In this document: positions 61,110-64,000 of the stretch, piece after piece
Layout: each line of letters opens with the position of its first letter
Position numbering within the stretch: position 1 is the stretch's first letter
Assembly (NCBI RefSeq): GCF_018691265.1
Contig: NW_024881282.1
Span: forward strand, 51,777,122-51,841,121
Direction: 5' to 3'
DNA length: 64,000 nucleotides
Source of the DNA: Tyto alba
Lineage: Eukaryota > Chordata > Aves > Strigiformes > Tytonidae
Notes under the pieces: generated by a model
Told to the model about the DNA's origin: nothing
The model's database searches: none
The model's input: the letters and a program-made list of their open reading frames with translations, nothing else
Made by a program: the position numbers and the translations under genes

Positions 61110-63739
61110 GCTCTACACTTTTCTTAAGTCTTAACATTCAATTTGCCATTTAACAGCTCTTGAATGTTGACAGAAATGTTCAGAGAACTTTCCACAGTGA
61201 TGTCAAAGCTGCTTTCCTGAGTAGTAGCAATTAAGGCCCGTCATCTTGTACATCTTCTTTGTCCTAAGTACGTTGTTTGGTGCTTATCAGTCTTTTTTAT
61301 TGCTTATCAGCTTTTTTGCTTATTGCCCTGTCACTCAGCAACATCAAGTAGTTTTGAAGGTCTCCAAAGTCAGCTTCAGGTTTAAGTATCCTGAATCATT
61401 TGGTGTCATATGAAACTTTTGCCATCCACTGTCCCCTCCACTTCCCAGGTCACTCTGTGTTTCAGAAACAACATGAGTCCTAGTAAACATCTGTGGGGTT
61501 CCATAGATGAGACCATTTCATAATGGTCTTTCTATTAGGAAAATATTGCTCTGTGTCCTGCCCCTAATTTCTGAAATTCTGGGAGATCAATTTTTAGCAT
61601 GGGATGTGGGTTTAAGGGCAGTGTCTATGTTGCCTTAGCATATCCTTGCTCAGAGGGAATTGCCCTGGTGCTTGCAAGGCACAGTGAAATGGCTGACTTT
61701 GATTTTTCAGGCAGCTTTGAAAAGCCCGGTAGTTATTTCTGAATTGTGCATGGTGAATATGACTGCAGATACACCCTTAAAAAGTCGGAGTGCCCAGCGT
61801 GCAGCTGTCCCACAGCTGGGACAGGCCCACTTCTGCTCCACCATGGAGATGTACACACACGCGTACACGTGTTGGTAAGTGCAGGTTACAGAGTCACTGT
61901 TCTAATTTTGAGCAGAGATCTTGAGCATTGGAAAAACACCTTATCTGAAGTGTCAGGCTACATGTTTAAGCAGCAGATTTGCCTGAGTCAGCACAGTTGG
62001 ATTGAACCTTTCCTGCACAGCTAAGCAGTTTCTCCTGGTTGCAAATCAATTCTGCTCACCTTCAGCAGGAACTGGTGATTTCCATCACTTGTTTTCAGGG
62101 CCATACAGAAGATTATTTTTTTTTTACCCTTCTGTTTGATTCAGTGCTTGTCTGTTTCTCAGGAAGATCCCTGTAAAAACAAGGACTTGCAGTTTGAGTT
62201 AGTAACACTTCTATTTGCGTGTCATTTTGCAAAAATCGGGCTTTCTCTGCAAAACATGGGGGGAAACTGGTATAAAAACAGGAAGTACATTCAGACTGAT
62301 GCGCCTGCTTGCTCAGCTCACCAAAGCTTTGCCATGCAGAGAGACACAGAGGATCAGCCCTATTCTACCCTGCCTGAGGCTTTTCCTAACATTATACATC
62401 CAATCTGTTTTCTGAAATCAGTTAAATTGTAAGAGTATGTCGTACAAAGTTGTTGTTATTTGCCTGTCGGCATCACCAAGAGGAGCCCTAGGACTGCCTC
62501 AGGTCCCCCTGTGCTGGTTGCTGTGCAAAGACAGAAGTAGTTGTGTCCTGCCCTGAGGGGGTCTGCAGGAGAGGAGACCCATGAGAGGGAGAGGTACAAG
62601 GCGGCAGAAGGTCCACACACAGCTCCAAGAGTGGCCTCAATCTTCAAATGATTCTTCAAATGTGGCATAAAACAAAGCTGCCCCCAAGGACTGCAGTATG
62701 CACAAAACTGGGGGTCAGCTGTGGGTTTAATGTCCTTTTAGCACCCTGGGGCAGAGCAGGGCACACCCTGGTGGGATGTATCCTGCTGGTGGTCCACAGG
62801 TGTTATGAGGTCTCTGTGTAGGCAAGAGGCTGAGGACAAAAGCGTGCGCTGCTTATTCAAGACCGTGAGAGCTTTGTGGACACGCTTGATCTAGGCTGGG
62901 TGGGCAGCAGCCCTCCCTAGGCGTCATGGAATAAACACAGGGCTGGAAGATGATCGGTGCTGGTTGCAATTCCTAAACTCAACACAGTTTATCTCCGCGC
63001 TCAGTGCCTGCACAGATACTTTCTCTGTAATGATGCTCTTTGGGCCTCATTTGCTGAGGTTCTCAGTGCCTTCACGCCCTCTGACTTCAGCGCTTGGCAC
63101 CTCTGGAAAAACAAATCATACATTGCATTTTGGCTGTCTTTCAGGTAATGTAAAATTTGCTTTCACTTCATCATGAAGAAAATTTCACTCCTGTTCTCCA
63201 CCTTTACACACTGACCCACACCAACCACTGTACCCCAAGACAAGAGCTGGCTTACCCCTGGGGGTACGTAGGCAGCTCTTGCTGCACACAGCTCCATGGG
63301 GAATGCAGAGCATCTCACAGGGTGCAGGTCTGCTCTGCTGCTGTTGCTTCCTTTAGGGAAAAAAATACTGTTGCTGGAGACCTCCATGCAGTTTTCGTTT
63401 CATGCTCACATTTTTGAAAAAGGAATTGGAAATACTATATGCAGCCACTGGCAGATAAGTTGAAGTGTGAGATGAAACATCAACTGAGATTAGGTTCTAC
63501 CGATAGGCAACTGAAAATAAGCATCTGGACAGATGGTGCCAATTGATTTAACTGCAGCTGTGATGTTTAACAGGGTAGAAAATGCAAGTAAAATCTAATG
63601 AGAGCCATGCCCTACTTAAATCAGCTTCTTATTTAACTTACCAGCAGTAATCTTTGTTAATAAATTTCAGTTAAACCAATGATAGAAAAGGTAAACTGTT
63701 TTGTTAGGCTTTTAAAGCAAAGCTAGTAAAGCTGTGGGC

Positions 63740-63960
63740 CTCAAAAAAAAAAAATCAGTATATATATGTAAATATACCCTCACATATACATATACAAAAC
63801 TAGACTATATTAAAAAACATACTAATATATATTAACATATAACTCATATGCATCATGCATATCATATACAGCATATATATGTTGCCATTATTGTATTATT
63901 AATATGCACTGATATATAGAGATAGGTTTTACTTATACTGATTTAAATATATGTAAAAGT
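63740..63960. repeat. AT-rich tract with (TA)n and ATATAC/CATAT units
   Basis: It starts with an A-run (63743-63754), then many TATATA, ACATATACAT and CATATGCAT-like elements, including short self-complementary pieces such as CATATGCATCATGCATATC. This is a low-complexity region; a matrix-attachment role is possible but not shown. Confidence 0.8.
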
Positions 63961-64000
63961 CTATCAAGCAAAGCAAGAGAAAGCAACATTGCTATTTCAA

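Larger units (their letters stand above)
58830..64000. other. Intergenic DNA, about 5.2 kb
   Basis: This is unique sequence with short open frames of under 100 codons for the most part (121 codons at 60699-61064 on the minus strand), none recognised. It contains a C-run near 60719, a T-rich run at 60990-61017, a palindrome at 61086-61109 and an AT-rich tract at the right end. No gene or RNA was identified. Confidence 0.6.

Noticed and set aside
1846..64000. Exons of IL26, IL22, MDM1 or DYRK2
   Set aside because: No frame on either strand carries recognisable IL-10-family helices, kinase motifs or MDM1 sequence. Synteny suggests the window lies on the DYRK2 side but stops before that gene.
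1..64000. CRISPR arrays, bacterial operons, insertion sequences or attachment sites
   Set aside because: Split gene structure, CR1 elements and LTRs show vertebrate nuclear DNA, and no regularly spaced repeat-spacer array exists.

Overview
The window is vertebrate nuclear DNA from a bird. It opens inside the interferon-gamma gene (IFNG, + strand): the end of the third coding exon, the last intron, the last coding exon and the AU-rich 3' UTR all lie in the first 1.85 kb. The encoded peptide is of the avian type, and the interspersed repeats are CR1 non-LTR retrotransposons and long ERVL-like solo LTRs, as expected in birds. The IFNG peptide differs from what I recall of chicken IFN-gamma at many positions, including the last residues (RRCKC here), so a bird other than chicken is likely. 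I cannot name the species.

The remaining 62 kb looks like a gene desert. I found no second protein-coding gene, no tRNA or rRNA, no CRISPR array and no large CpG island. Open frames reach at most 233 codons, and none carries a recognised domain or plausible exon structure. In other amniotes the order is MDM1-IL22-IL26-IFNG-(gap)-DYRK2, with IFNG reading toward the gap. The window therefore probably covers the IFNG-to-DYRK2 interval, where mammals carry the IFNG-AS1 (NeST) lncRNA and distal IFNG enhancers. That is inference from synteny; no such transcript can be seen in the bases.

Layout: IFNG 3' half (1-1845); a CR1 3' stub (1994-2055); a polypurine satellite of (GAGACGAGAG)n and (AAGAG)n (2925-3264); unique DNA; ERVL-like solo LTR on the minus strand (13111-14138); CR1 on the minus strand (15018-15790); unique DNA; a 1.6-kb CR1 on the plus strand with a broken reverse transcriptase (27560-29133); an internal minus-strand fragment of the same CR1 lineage (34895-35583); solo LTR on the minus strand (37675-38790); a long poly-T tract (39423-39486); unique DNA with small palindromes and minisatellites; a solo LTR on the plus strand with a perfect CATCC target duplication (57752-58824); unique DNA ending in an AT-rich tract.

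The points most worth a second look are the run of six inverted repeats in IFNG intron 3 (372-590), the pure polypurine block 1 kb past the IFNG poly(A) site, and two CR1 copies that share the same disabling mutations. I did not find convincing evidence of a new protein-coding system.
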